A stretch of DNA of 17,788 nucleotides from Parcubacteria group bacterium GW2011_GWD2_43_10 (lineage in GTDB: Bacteria > Patescibacteriota > Patescibacteriia > Veblenbacterales > UBA10138): NCBI GenBank assembly GCA_000995845.1, contig LCEZ01000037.1, positions 1-17,788 of the forward strand, in the 5' to 3' direction. Position numbers and translations under genes: made by a program. Shown here piece after piece: positions 1-5,460 of the stretch (position 1 is the stretch's first letter; each line of letters begins with the position of its first letter). The notes beneath the pieces were generated by a model, which saw nothing but the letters and a program-made list of their open reading frames with translations, was not told the origin of the DNA and made no database searches.

Positions 1-246
1 ATGACCAAATTACCCGAGGCAGTATTTATCGTGGGGGTAAGGGAAGGCAAGAACGCCATCCGTGAAGCCAATAAAGTTAAAGTGCCGGTAATTGGCATGG
101 TAGATACTGATACTAATCCGAAAATGGTCCAGTATATTATTCCAGGTAATGATGATGCCTTAAAATCCATTAAACTAGTAGTAGATTTAGTGACCACAGC
201 GATTAAAGAAGGACAGAGCAAGGCTGAAAGTGCTAAAATTAAGTAG
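1..246 (+). CDS. rpsB: 30S ribosomal protein S2, C-terminal fragment
   Basis: This is the C-terminal part of ribosomal protein S2, a small-subunit protein that helps anchor S1 and the mRNA entry region. The visible 81 residues contain the family's conserved tail: a segment reading PEAVFIVGVREGKNAIREA, then VPVIGMVDTDTNP, then IPGNDDALKSIKLVVDLV, which matches the S2 pattern of IVDTNxDP followed by IPGNDDAxRSI. The window begins inside the gene, so the first ATG is almost certainly an internal methionine and the true start lies upstream. The stop is TAG at 244-246. The gene is followed after 17 bases by tsf and then pyrH, the widespread rpsB-tsf-pyrH order, so co-transcription is likely. Identification is secure; only the missing 5' part is unknown. 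Confidence 0.95.
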   Translation: MTKLPEAVFIVGVREGKNAIREANKVKVPVIGMVDTDTNPKMVQYIIPGNDDALKSIKLVVDLVTTAIKEGQSKAESAKIK

Positions 247-263
247 CCACAATAAATTCAATT

Positions 264-826
264 ATGAGCAATGTAGGCGATATTCAAAAATTAAGAGAAC
301 AAACTGGCGCTGGCATGATGGCAGCTAAAAAAGCTTTGGAAGAGGCCAGTGGTGATTTTGATAAGGCAAAGTAGCTGCTTCCAAAGGTAGCAGGGCGACT
401 GGTCAGGGTTTGGTTGAGGCATATATTCATATGGGTGGTAAGCTTGGGGTTTTGGTTGAACTGGCATGTGAGACTGACTTTGTTGCCCGTACTGATAAGT
501 TTAAGGAACTGGCGCATGATTTGGCTATGCATGTGGCTGCTTCTAATCCGCTTTATTTGGAACCGTCTGAGATACCCATGGAAGTTATTGCCCACGAAAA
601 GCAGATTTATACTGAGCAATTAGCCGCCGAAGGTAAGAAAGGTGAGATGGTGGAAAAAATAGTCGAAGGTAAGTTGGTCAAGTATTACCAGGAAGTATGC
701 TTACTACAGCAACAATTTTTCAAGGATGATAAACAAACTGTGACTGATGTTATCACCGCTGCCATTGTTGCCATTGGTGAAAATATTAAAGTCAGGCGCT
801 TTGCCCGCTTTGCTTTGGGTAGCTAG
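264..826 (+). CDS. tsf: Elongation factor Ts, with an internal deletion and frameshift near position 369
   Basis: EF-Ts is the guanine-nucleotide exchange factor that regenerates EF-Tu-GTP. The ATG at 264 opens the typical N-terminal UBA-like domain (IQKLREQTGAGMMAAKKALEEASGDFDKA). The frame then hits TAG at 372-374, while the family sequence resumes one frame earlier from about 371 (VAASKGSRATGQGLVEAYIH, GVLVELACETDFVARTD, the EF-Tu-contacting TDFV motif, and the end GENIKVRRFARFALGS). Compared with the family, about eight residues of the pattern xExLRKKG are missing at the junction, so the lesion is a deletion of 3n+1, about 25 bases. The six-base word AAGGCA at the junction would naturally occur at both deletion ends. 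The length, about 195 residues if repaired, is the short form also seen in Thermus. No clear SD precedes the start. As written the product is broken; a real lesion in an essential gene is less likely than a sequence or assembly error. Confidence 0.9.
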
Positions 827-837
827 CAAATAAAATT

Positions 838-1548
838 ATGAGTACATTGCGTTATCAGCGAGTACTCTTAAAACTTTCTGGTGAAGCCTTTGGCAGCACC
901 GGCCAAGGGGTTAATCCTCGCCGGTTGGATATTATTGTTCGGGAATTGAAGCAGTTAAGAAAACTTGGCGTGGCGGTGGCAGTAGTAGTTGGTGCTGGCA
1001 ACATTTGGCGTAAGCGCACGCATGGTCAAGGTCTGGAACCAGCTGTAGCGGATTATATTGGCTTACTAGCCACAGTAATGAACGGTTTAGCTTTGCGCCA
1101 AGCTCTTATTAAGGCACGATTACCGGTGCGTTTGCAATCAGCCGTGGTGTTTGATTTGCCGGGAATTGGTGCTATAGATGCCGTGGCCGCCCGAGGAAGT
1201 TTAAGAAGGGGAGAGATAGTTATTTTTGCTGGTGGCACTGGTAAGCCCTTTTTCACTACCGATACTGCCGCCGCTCAGCGGGCAGTGCAGGTAGGTGCTG
1301 AAATAATTATAAAAACCAGCCAAGTAAGCGGTGTTTATGAGGCTGACCCCAGACAGCATCAGACCGCTAAAAAGTTTGATAATATTACTTTATCTCAAGC
1401 TATCAGGAAGAATTTGAAAGTTATGGACAAAGAAGCATTTAAAATTTGCTTGAAGAATAAAATCCCGATTTTAGTTTGCCAATGGCAAAAAGGTGTAGTG
1501 GTAAGGGCGGTTTTAGGCAAGAAGGTTGGCACGCTAGTTAAACCATAG
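838..1548 (+). CDS. pyrH: UMP kinase
   Basis: This is bacterial UMP kinase (amino acid kinase fold), which phosphorylates UMP to UDP with ATP in pyrimidine nucleotide synthesis; the family is a cytosolic hexamer. Visible family motifs are the N-terminal phosphate-binding strand VLLKLSGEAFG (residues 9-19), GAGNIW (52-57), ADYIGLLATVMNGLALRQAL (71-90) for UMP binding, FAGGTGKPFFTTDTAA (130-145), and SGVYEADP (164-171) near the nucleotide site. The usual KVDGVY signature reads QVSGVY here, so the Asp is Ser. The 236-residue length is normal. It starts 11 bases after tsf without an obvious SD and ends with TAG. frr, which often follows pyrH, is not downstream. Confidence 0.95.
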   Translation: MSTLRYQRVLLKLSGEAFGSTGQGVNPRRLDIIVRELKQLRKLGVAVAVVVGAGNIWRKRTHGQGLEPAVADYIGLLATVMNGLALRQALIKARLPVRLQSAVVFDLPGIGAIDAVAARGSLRRGEIVIFAGGTGKPFFTTDTAAAQRAVQVGAEIIIKTSQVSGVYEADPRQHQTAKKFDNITLSQAIRKNLKVMDKEAFKICLKNKIPILVCQWQKGVVVRAVLGKKVGTLVKP

Positions 1549-1575
1549 TATTTTTAGAGATAAACATTAATTAAC

Positions 1576-1604
1576 TTGACACTTCTTTTATAAAGGAGTA
1601 TTTT
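1576..1604 (+). promoter_or_regulatory. Putative sigma70-type promoter for the small-ORF/lipoprotein unit
   Basis: A perfect -35 hexamer TTGACA (1576-1581) is followed after 17 bases by TATTTT (1599-1604), a weak -10. It lies between pyrH and the lipoprotein gene and would start transcription near 1611. The -35 is convincing and the -10 is poor. Confidence 0.45.
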
Positions 1605-1656
1605 TTTATTGTTCATGTTTTTTCTATAAGTCAGCTGAGAAAGGAGGTAAATAAAG

Positions 1657-1731
1657 TTGACACGAACAAAATGTGAATGCGCGCCAGACGCAATCCTGGC
1701 AATAAACAATGTTCCTTCCAATAATAATTAA
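1657..1731 (+). CDS. Possible 24-residue peptide, TTG start, leader of the lipoprotein gene
   Basis: A strong SD-like AAAGGAGG (1640-1646 region) lies 8-9 bases before a TTG codon at 1657, which opens a 24-codon frame reading MTRTKCECAPDAILAINNVP and ending SNNN, stop TAA at 1729-1731. The stop sits one base before the SD (AGGAGG, 1733-1738) of the lipoprotein gene, an arrangement suited to translational coupling or a leader peptide. Inside it GCCAG (1683-1687) can pair with CTGGC (1696-1700). I recognise no family. A TTG start and short length make this a candidate only; the SD could instead be fortuitous or belong to another start. Confidence 0.35.
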   Translation: MTRTKCECAPDAILAINNVPSNNN

Positions 1732-1743
1732 TAGGAGGAAAAA

Positions 1744-2127
1744 GTGAAACAGATCAGTTTTATTTTCGTAATTTTGCTGTTAGCATCATGTATGATGTTT
1801 TCAGCAAACAGTCCACCTCAGCTGTCAAATAATACAGCAGACAATCAGATTACAGCTATAGTTGATCAGAATCTTCAATCGGAGTTTTTTGCAGGAGAAA
1901 TAATGGTTGTGCCAGCCATGTTGTGGTTCCAGGGTAGCCAAAGTGAACTACAAGCTACGGCCGCTACAGCCAGAAATTGGCTGAATTCAGATCAGATTTT
2001 TATGTCGAACAACTATTACAATACCGGTAACACAACAAGAGCCGAAAATCTATTAAAAGAAAAGAAAACGGAGGTGGGGACCAGTTCCCCGCAAATTGTC
2101 CGTTTATGGACAAAGGTAATGGTTTAA
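1744..2127 (+). CDS. Small putative lipoprotein of unknown function
   Basis: This is a 127-residue protein I do not recognise. It begins at GTG 1744, chosen because AGGAGG (1733-1738) lies five bases upstream. The N-terminus has a lysine, a hydrophobic stretch (residues 4-13) and a lipobox Leu-Ala-Ser-Cys (13-16), so it is predicted to be a membrane-anchored lipoprotein cleaved before Cys16. The mature part is polar, rich in Asn, Gln, Thr and Ser, and has one moderately hydrophobic patch around residues 50-65 (GEIMVVPAMLWFQG). No catalytic motif is visible. It sits alone between pyrH and a structured RNA, with its own putative promoter upstream and a strong terminator 15 bases after the stop. 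The clear SD contrasts with the SD-less housekeeping genes nearby. An envelope role is inferred only from the signal. Confidence 0.75.
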   Translation: MKQISFIFVILLLASCMMFSANSPPQLSNNTADNQITAIVDQNLQSEFFAGEIMVVPAMLWFQGSQSELQATAATARNWLNSDQIFMSNNYYNTGNTTRAENLLKEKKTEVGTSSPQIVRLWTKVMV

Positions 2128-2142
2128 AGGATCAGTGATAAT

Positions 2143-2172
2143 GGGCGAACCTTAAGGTTCGCCCTATTTTTT
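2143..2172 (+). terminator. Rho-independent terminator after the lipoprotein gene
   Basis: A perfect nine-base-pair stem, GGGCGAACC (2143-2151) with GGTTCGCCC (2156-2164), closes a TTAA loop and is followed by a T-rich tract. It ends the transcript of the lipoprotein gene. Confidence 0.92.
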
Positions 2173-2178
2173 ATTTTC

Positions 2179-2251
2179 TGTGGATAATTTTGATGAGATT
2201 TGGCTAAGGCTAGCAAAATAATAATTCAGCCGTTTCCACAACTTATCCAAT
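2179..2251. other. Cluster of DnaA-box-like sequences
   Basis: TGTGGATAA at 2179-2187 is the exact reverse complement of the consensus DnaA box TTATCCACA. Two weaker matches follow: GTTTCCACA (2232-2240, 7 of 9) and TTATCCAAT (2243-2251, 7 of 9). They lie in an AT-rich stretch directly upstream of the RNA promoter at 2262. They could be DnaA regulatory sites or chance; there is no dnaA, dnaN or other replication gene in the window. Confidence 0.35.
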
Positions 2252-2261
2252 GATAAAACCA

Positions 2262-2290
2262 TTGACCTATATAAGTTTAAAACTTATCAT
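2262..2290 (+). promoter_or_regulatory. Putative promoter of the structured RNA
   Basis: TTGACC (2262-2267) and TATCAT (2285-2290) are separated by exactly 17 bases, each one or two bases from consensus. Transcription would begin near 2297. No ORF with a credible start follows, so the product is inferred to be an RNA ending at the terminator at 2719-2747. Confidence 0.6.
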
Positions 2291-2296
2291 AAACAT

Positions 2297-2747
2297 TACC
2301 GTTAAAAATCTACCCTTCCTTGTGAACATACCGTGAGGTTTAATCCTCACAAGTTGGTGGTTAAGATCACCAAAAAGCTGAGGTTGCAATTAAGTGACCA
2401 ACAAGCCGGGTTCGCAGGGACTCAAACATTAAAACACCAGACGGTACCCCAATAGTCATTAGACTTACAAAACGCGCGCAATGCATGTTTTGCGAAATAA
2501 AGACTAATAAGGGCGTGATCCCTAAAAAGATTTTTCTTCGTCAGGAAGAAAATTGTCCTTAGGGACGTTAGAGAGGGGCCTGACCATAAATCAGGAAATT
2601 CGTTTGATAGCAGAGAAGTCGCCCCCTACTTCAGGGCAAATAAAAAACTGGTAACCCAGTAACATTTCTCCGAGTTTGGGGAAAAGACAACTCTGCGTCA
2701 GGCGGATACAAAATTAAAGGTCTCAGCAAATGCTGCAGACCTTTTTT
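2297..2747 (+). ncRNA. Candidate structured non-coding RNA, about 450 nt, unknown class
   Basis: Between a 17-spaced promoter and an intrinsic terminator lies about 450 nt without a credible protein frame but full of local stems. By eye: GTGAGG 2333-2338 with CCTCAC 2345-2350; TTGGTG 2354-2359 with CACCAA 2368-2373; ATTAG 2458-2462 with CTAAT 2504-2508 enclosing CAAAAC 2468-2473 with GTTTTG 2487-2492; TCCCTAA 2519-2525 with TTAGGGA 2559-2565 enclosing TTTTCTTC 2532-2539 with GAAGAAAA 2545-2552; AGGGG 2574-2578 with CCCCT 2623-2627 enclosing CCTGA 2579-2583 with TCAGG 2591-2595; ACTGG 2647-2651 with CCAGT 2656-2660; TTTCTCC 2665-2671 with GGGGAAA 2678-2684. GCAGAG 2610-2615 can also pair at long range with CTCTGC 2691-2696. 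I do not see the signatures of tmRNA, RNase P RNA, SRP RNA, 6S RNA or a common riboswitch. The function is unknown. A divergent member of a known class remains possible. Confidence 0.6.
2719..2747 (+). terminator. Rho-independent terminator of the structured RNA
   Basis: GGTCTCAGC (2719-2727) pairs with GCTG and AGACC (2732-2741, one bulged C) around an AAAT loop, followed by six T (2742-2747). It defines the 3' end of the RNA unit, and the next -35 element starts three bases later. Confidence 0.85.
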
Positions 2748-2749
2748 AC

Positions 2750-2778
2750 TTGACATAATTTCAAGCAAGGTTTAGGAT
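2750..2778 (+). promoter_or_regulatory. Putative promoter of the 39-codon ORF unit
   Basis: A perfect TTGACA (2750-2755) is followed after 17 bases by TAGGAT (2773-2778). It lies immediately after the RNA terminator and about 60 bases before a strong SD and ATG, so it would drive the mini-gene at 2837. Confidence 0.6.
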
Positions 2779-2836
2779 GCTTTTTGCCATCATTAGTTGA
2801 TGGTTTAAAAAATCACTCACCATTTAAGGAGGTACC

Positions 2837-2956
2837 ATGTCTTCCTTGATCAGGGCTCCATTAATTGGACGCGTCTGGCCGCAGGCTGGTGAGAAGGTGA
2901 AAGATCAACCTGGTAACATCATGAAGCTCGCGTTAGCTAACCGTGCCAGCTGGTAA
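2837..2956 (+). CDS. 39-residue small protein, strong SD, unknown function
   Basis: AAGGAGG (2826-2832) lies four bases before ATG 2837, which opens a 39-codon frame beginning MSSLIRAPLIGRVWPQAGEK and ending LALANRASW, stop TAA 2954-2956. It has no signal peptide or membrane segment; it is basic (four Lys, three Arg) with two Trp. A promoter at 2750 and a terminator at 3078 make it a self-contained unit. I recognise no family. Frame 3 downstream (2943-3005) reads like protein (NDGIVYKVDFSPSKSG), and the overlapping frame at 2956 is also open, so the ORF may be the first half of a longer frame-disrupted protein, given the frame lesions elsewhere in the window. Confidence 0.55.
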   Translation: MSSLIRAPLIGRVWPQAGEKVKDQPGNIMKLALANRASW

Positions 2957-3024
2957 TGATGGTATTGTCTACAAAGTCGATTTTTCGCCGAGTAAGTCGG
3001 GAGTATGTTTATAATAAAAATTAG
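2956..3024 (+). CDS. Possible 22-residue ORF overlapping the previous stop (TAATG)
   Basis: The TAA of the 39-codon ORF overlaps an ATG (TAATG, 2954-2958), the usual geometry of translational coupling. The second frame gives a basic 22-residue peptide starting MMVLSTKSIFRR, stop TAG 3022-3024. There is no separate SD. It is as likely to be chance or a displaced continuation of the upstream frame. Confidence 0.2.
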   Translation: MMVLSTKSIFRRVSREYVYNKN

Positions 3025-3077
3025 CCCCTTCATTTGAAGAGGCCTCCCGAAAGTAAGAAGCCTGCATAAGGCGCAAT

Positions 3078-3113
3078 ATGGTCACCCAATCATTTCTGGG
3101 TGACCATTTTTTT
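3078..3113 (+). terminator. Strong Rho-independent terminator before gap
   Basis: TGGTCACCCA (3079-3088) and TGGGTGACCA (3097-3106) form a perfect ten-base-pair stem with an eight-base loop, followed by seven T (3107-3113). It closes the small-ORF unit and insulates gap. A smaller hairpin, CTTC/GAAG around ATTT, lies just upstream at about 3028-3040. Confidence 0.92.
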
Positions 3114-3129
3114 ATCTGCCAAAAGGTAG

Positions 3130-3146
3130 TATACTTATTAAGTATA
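3130..3146. promoter_or_regulatory. 17-base palindrome in the gap promoter region, operator candidate
   Basis: TATACTTATTAAGTATA (3130-3146) is a perfect inverted repeat with one central base. Its left arm includes TATACT, a good -10 hexamer, 28 bases before the gap ATG. A repressor bound here would block transcription of gap. No -35 is obvious and no regulator gene is nearby, so this is only a candidate site. Confidence 0.4.
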
Positions 3147-3163
3147 TTAACTAATTAAAATTT

Positions 3164-4194
3164 ATGCCTAAGAAACAAATTACCACTAAATCCCGGTAAG
3201 AATCGCCATCAACGGTTTTGGTCGGATCGGCCGGGCGGCTTTTAAAGTGGCTTTAACCAAGCCAAATATCAAAGTTGTGGCGATTAATGATCTTGTGGCC
3301 CCCAATATCCTGGCACATCTATTGCAGTATGATACGGTGTACGGGCAATATGGCCGTAAAGTATCAGCTGATAGTAAGCACCTGATAGTTGATGGGCAAA
3401 AATTTCCAGTATTAGCGGAACGTGAGCCAGTTAAGTTGCCTTGGAAAAAAATGGAAGTTGATGTGGTATTGGAATGCACCGGCCGATTTACAAAAAAGCC
3501 TGAAGCCGCTCTGCACTTGAAAGCTGGCGCTAAAAAAGTTATTTTATCAGCTCCAGCTAAAGGCGGGGGAGTACCTACCTATATTTTGGGAGTGAACTTA
3601 GGAGATAAGCAAAAAATTAACGACAGTGTAGTTTCTAATGCATCTTGCACCACCAATTGTATTTCGCCAATCGCCCAAGTAATAGTGTCGGCCTTTGGTG
3701 TGGAAAAAGCCATGATGACCACAATACATAGCTACACCGCTGATCAGAATTTAGTGGACGGTCCACATAAAGATTTACGACGGGCGCGGGCGGCGGCACA
3801 GAATATTGTGCCGACAACCACCGGCGCCGCTATTGCCACTACCGAAACCATTCCTGAACTTAAAGGAATTTTTGATGGTTTAGCAGTGCGCGTGCCCACG
3901 GTTTGTGTTTCCTTGTCAGATTTCACTTTTGTTCTGAAGCGAAAAAAAGTTACCAAAGCGCAAGTGAATGCCGCCTTGCGACTAGCGTCTAATTCTAAAA
4001 GGTACAAAGGTATTTTGCAGGTAACTAATAAGCCGCTGGTCTCCTCTGATTTTATTGCTAATCCGGCCTCAGCTATTGCAGATTTGTCACTCACACAAGT
4101 GGTAGGCGGTAATATGGTTAAGGTTGTTGCTTGGTATGATAATGAGTGGGGTTATGCTAATCGCTTGGTGGAAATGGCCGTTAACCTAAATTAA
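3164..4194 (+). CDS. gap: Glyceraldehyde-3-phosphate dehydrogenase, frameshift near 3196
   Basis: The enzyme oxidises and phosphorylates glyceraldehyde-3-phosphate to 1,3-bisphosphoglycerate with NAD. The Rossmann start VRIAINGFGRIGRAAF is in frame 1 from 3196, but the only sensible start codon, ATG 3164, is in frame 2 (MPKKQITTKSR, then TAA at 3197). Adding one G at CCGG (3194-3196) joins the frames as SRVRIAINGFGRIG. The next in-frame ATG (3247) would delete the dinucleotide-binding loop. Further motifs are VAINDL (NAD-preferring type), the catalytic SNASCTTNC, TTIHSYTADQNLVDGPHKDLRRARAAA (catalytic His and substrate arginines), PTTTGAA, and the C-terminal WYDNEWGYANR. Normal length if repaired, about 342 residues. 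First of five glycolytic genes; a terminator separates it from pgk. Confidence 0.93.
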
Positions 4195-4214
4195 ATAGCC
4201 TTCTTAGCTCTTAA

Positions 4215-4246
4215 AAAAACACGAGTTACCCCAAACTCGTGTTTTT
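4215..4246 (+). terminator. Terminator between gap and pgk
   Basis: AAAAACACGAGTT (4215-4227) pairs with AACTCGTGTTTTT (4234-4246) around a six-base loop. It has A's before and T's after, so it could act in both directions. It implies that pgk needs its own promoter. Confidence 0.85.
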
Positions 4247-4259
4247 GCTTGTAATATCT

Positions 4260-4265
4260 TATAAT
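4260..4265 (+). promoter_or_regulatory. -10 element of a probably leaderless pgk transcript
   Basis: A perfect TATAAT (4260-4265) ends eight bases before the pgk ATG at 4274. A start site at the usual distance would fall at or next to the ATG, giving a leaderless mRNA, consistent with the lack of any SD. No clear -35 is present because the terminator stem occupies that position. Confidence 0.5.
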
Positions 4266-4273
4266 TATAGGGT

Positions 4274-5452
4274 ATGCAGTTAAAATCAATTTTCCAAGCT
4301 AAGAATCTAAGCGGGAAAACAGTTTTAGTCAGGATAGACACTAACGTACCCTTAAAAGGTAAACACGTGTTAGATGATTCCCGATTAAAACAGGCAGTGC
4401 CGACTATCAGATTTTTACAGCGCCACGGCGCTTACATTATTTTAATTGGCCATTTAGGCCGGCCGGCCGGCAAAGTTGTGCCTAGTTTGTCTTTGAAGCC
4501 AGTGGGGTATACCTTAGGTAAGATTTTACGTCAGCCCGTTAAAGTTTTAACCCTATCATCCAAACCAGAAGTAATTAAAAATGAATCCAAAAAAGGCCTG
4601 GTGCTGCTGGAAAATATTCGTTTTGATAAAGGGGAGGATAATAATAGCCAATTGTTAGCCCGGTCACTAGCCCGTTTGGGGCAGATTTATGTTAATGAGG
4701 CTTTTTCATTTTCACACCGGGCGACCGCCTCTATGGTTTCATTGCCTAAAAAATTGCCGTCTTATGCTGGTCTTGCCTTGATTAATGAAATAAATTCTTT
4801 GGAAAATATCAGTCATAAAGGCAAAAAGCCGGTAGTAGCTGTTATAGGTGGCGCTAAAATCAGTGATAAGCTGCCAGTAATTGAAAAATTATTGCCGCGC
4901 TTGTCTGCTGTTTTGGTAGGTGGTGGGGTAGCTAATACCTTATTACGAGCTAAAGGATTAAAGATTGGCAAATCATTAATTGATAATAAAGAAATTAAAG
5001 ATGGTAAAAAATTGATTAAGCGTGCTGGTAAAAAACTTATTTTGCCGGTTGATGTTGTGGTTGATAATGTCAGCACTAAGCGGCTTGAGGCCAGATTGAA
5101 AATGGTTAATAAATTAATGACCAGTGATAAGATTGTTGATTTAGGAACTGAAACTTGCCGCGTGTACGCCAAATATATTAAAAAAGCTAAAACTATATTT
5201 TGGGGCGGACCACTTGGCTTAGTGGAAGAGTCAAAATGGCGTCATGCCACCCTGGCTTTAGGTCGGTTAGCTTCAGCCCGAGCCCGTCGCCAGGTTTTTG
5301 TGGTGGTGGGCGGGGGTGATACGGTTGGATTTTTTCATCAGCATAATTTAGTGGTAGATTTCTTTTCCGCTGGCGGCAGTGCCATGCTAAATTTTTTAGC
5401 CGGGGAGGAAATGCCGGGGTTAACTAGCATAGGTTATCGTCGGCCTAAGTAA
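4274..5452 (+). CDS. pgk: Phosphoglycerate kinase
   Basis: It transfers phosphate from 1,3-bisphosphoglycerate to ADP, the first ATP-yielding step of lower glycolysis. The 392 residues cover both lobes. The N-lobe substrate site shows VRIDTNVP (19-26), DDSR (34-37), GHLGRP (59-64), LENIRFDKGED (112-122) and SHRA (147-150). The C-lobe nucleotide site shows GGAKISDKL (192-200), GGGVANTLL (216-224), WGGPLGLVE (310-318) and GGGDT (346-350), and ends FSAGGSAMLNFLAG (364-377). Several positions are divergent: VDFNVP reads IDTNVP, HRAH reads HRAT, WNGPxGxFE reads WGGPLGLVE, and the GGGA loop reads GGSA. The main basic and glycine-loop residues are kept, so activity is expected. eno follows after eight bases. 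Confidence 0.95.
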   Translation: MQLKSIFQAKNLSGKTVLVRIDTNVPLKGKHVLDDSRLKQAVPTIRFLQRHGAYIILIGHLGRPAGKVVPSLSLKPVGYTLGKILRQPVKVLTLSSKPEVIKNESKKGLVLLENIRFDKGEDNNSQLLARSLARLGQIYVNEAFSFSHRATASMVSLPKKLPSYAGLALINEINSLENISHKGKKPVVAVIGGAKISDKLPVIEKLLPRLSAVLVGGGVANTLLRAKGLKIGKSLIDNKEIKDGKKLIKRAGKKLILPVDVVVDNVSTKRLEARLKMVNKLMTSDKIVDLGTETCRVYAKYIKKAKTIFWGGPLGLVEESKWRHATLALGRLASARARRQVFVVVGGGDTVGFFHQHNLVVDFFSAGGSAMLNFLAGEEMPGLTSIGYRRPK

Positions 5453-5460
5453 TATTTTTT

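Noticed and set aside
284..619. Minus-strand ORF opposite tsf
   Set aside because: It mirrors the conserved tsf coding sequence and shows no recognisable protein features or start signals.
2297..2747. tmRNA or RNase P RNA
   Set aside because: I find neither the tRNA-like ends and an alanine-rich tag frame of tmRNA nor the conserved P4 strands (GAGGAAAGTCC and ACAGAAA types) of RNase P. A very divergent member cannot be excluded by eye.
2297..2747. Riboswitch or T-box leader for the following gene
   Set aside because: The terminator is followed at once by a new promoter, and no T-box or common aptamer core is recognisable (GACGGTACCCC is not the T-box GGGTGGTACCGCG).
2900..2945. tmRNA tag-like peptide KLALAN
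   Set aside because: It lies in an ATG/SD frame without tRNA-like ends or a tag stop, so the resemblance to LALAA tags is superficial.
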